NCBI GenBank assembly: GCA_009911065.1
Contig: QXWR01000026.1
Coordinates: 1-64,000, forward strand
From: Clostridiaceae bacterium
GTDB lineage: Bacteria > Bacillota > Clostridia > Lachnospirales > Lachnospiraceae
Reading direction: 5' to 3'
Length of the DNA: 64,000 nt
Position 1 is the first letter of the stretch, and every line of letters starts with the position of its first letter. Under the pieces are notes generated by a model. That model saw only the letters and a list, made by a program, of their open reading frames with translations, had not been told where the DNA came from and ran no database searches. The translations under genes were made by a program, and so were the position numbers. Positions 63,513 to 64,000 of the stretch are shown piece by piece.

Positions 63513-64000
63513 CTATGTCCGTTCAATGGTCTGCTCCGTTATACGAATGCGGCCTTCCTTCAAAAGCCGTCCTACTGCACGCTTAAAAGCATTCTTGCTC
63601 ATTTTCATCTCCCGCAGAATGGTTTCTGGCCTTGCCTTGTCATTGAAAGGCAGCACGCCGCCAAACTCATCCACCGCTTTCATCACCAACTCTGCATCAG
63701 TATCCATCTGCATGTACGCTTTCTGCCGGGGACTTAAGTCAAGCTTTCCGTCATCTCTTACTTTAATTACTCTGGCTTCCACCTGATCTCCAGGATGAAA
63801 CTCTCCATACATCTCTCTTTTGGGAATTAGTCCGTAATACTGATCATCCACAGCTACAAAAGCTCCCAGATTTTCATTGATCTCGTAGATTGTCCCTCTT
63901 ACCCGGTCATCCTTTTTATAAGGAGACTCTGCACTCATATACGAATACACATTCATGGTAGCGGCAAGGCGCCGACTCTTGTCCACATACAAAGCTACCA
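63513..64000 (-). CDS. cvfB: CvfB-like S1 RNA-binding protein (5' end outside the window)
   Basis: At least 159 C-terminal residues; the gene runs off the right edge. An S1 domain (DRVRGTIYEINENLGAFVAV split here; VKRDD-like KVRDDGKLDLSPRQKAY) is followed by a winged helix (AETILREMKMSKNAFKRAVG-type, GRLLKEGRIRI). The layout matches the third S1 domain and the C-terminal winged helix of CvfB/YitL. These proteins bind RNA and affect virulence gene expression in Staphylococcus. The LYVDKSRRLAAT string preceding the domain is family-typical. Confidence 0.88.
   Translation of the reverse strand, partial: VALYVDKSRRLAATMNVYSYMSAESPYKKDDRVRGTIYEINENLGAFVAVDDQYYGLIPKREMYGEFHPGDQVEARVIKVRDDGKLDLSPRQKAYMQMDTDAELVMKAVDEFGGVLPFNDKARPETILREMKMSKNAFKRAVGRLLKEGRIRITEQTIERT

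Overview
The window looks like a chromosomal segment of a Gram-positive, low-to-mid GC anaerobic Firmicute, most probably a Lachnospiraceae (Clostridia). The signs are purine-rich AGGAGG ribosome-binding sites, an RF2 leader of the clostridial type, the DUF6323/DUF6179 gene pair, secreted proteins with aromatic cell-wall-binding-like repeats, a SAM-I riboswitch and long-form HPF. I cannot name the genus. Almost all genes lie on the minus strand. The plus-strand exceptions are hpf, a clostripain-like protease, treR, an orphan PTS EIIC and one small membrane protein.

Layout. 0-0.43 kb: two tRNA-Ser genes (GGA and UGA). 0.65-9 kb: a housekeeping block read leftwards: tex, a YcxB-like membrane protein, tsaE-tsaB-rimI, a small zinc-ribbon protein, rnz, tsaD and ispD. 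Three of the tRNA t6A genes are here. 8.6-10.1 kb: a coiled-coil gene made of perfect 21-nt repeats and small membrane proteins. 10.2-16 kb: pheB-hom, prfB with its programmed +1 frameshift, and secA. 16-17.2 kb: a divergent secA/hpf intergenic region with six perfect DnaA boxes. 17.2-21.4 kb: galT, a 166-bp palindromic element, a Gx-family transporter, and metK under a SAM-I riboswitch. 21.4-30 kb: a BlaI/M56 sensor pair, a secreted wall-binding protein, murA, a secreted DUF5722 glycosidase-like protein and the DUF6323/DUF6179 pair. 30-37.4 kb: an anchored C11 protease and a complete trehalose locus (treA, treP, divergent treR) with three matching operators. 37.5-42.8 kb: RtcB, two secreted proteins, an Rpn nuclease gene flanked by a direct repeat of the 3' end of rlmH, and rlmH itself. 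42.9-47.4 kb: a tight five-gene cluster (comEA, response regulator, GNAT, condensation-type acyltransferase, esterase). 47.6-53.3 kb: marR with a small partner, ogt, and the methionine branch metF / MetH-activation domain / metH. 53.4-64 kb: an anchored zinc-ribbon protein, EIIC, the division cluster ftsE-ftsX-envC-like-ctpA, a CdaR-type regulator, an orphan MalK/MsmK ATPase, a methyltransferase, and cvfB cut by the window end.

Functional links: methionine and SAM metabolism recurs (hom, metK with its SAM sensor, metF, split metH). tRNA and translation functions cluster at the left (tRNA-Ser, rnz, tsaB/D/E, rimI, prfB, hpf). Cell-envelope functions are spread across secA, murA, ftsEX/envC/ctpA and several secreted wall-associated proteins.

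The observations most worth following up are the rlmH 3'-end duplication bracketing an Rpn nuclease (an arrangement like SCC-type integration), the DnaA-box cluster between secA and hpf, and the palindromic element that abuts the stop codon of the Gx transporter. No CRISPR array, complete insertion sequence, rRNA or prophage was seen.
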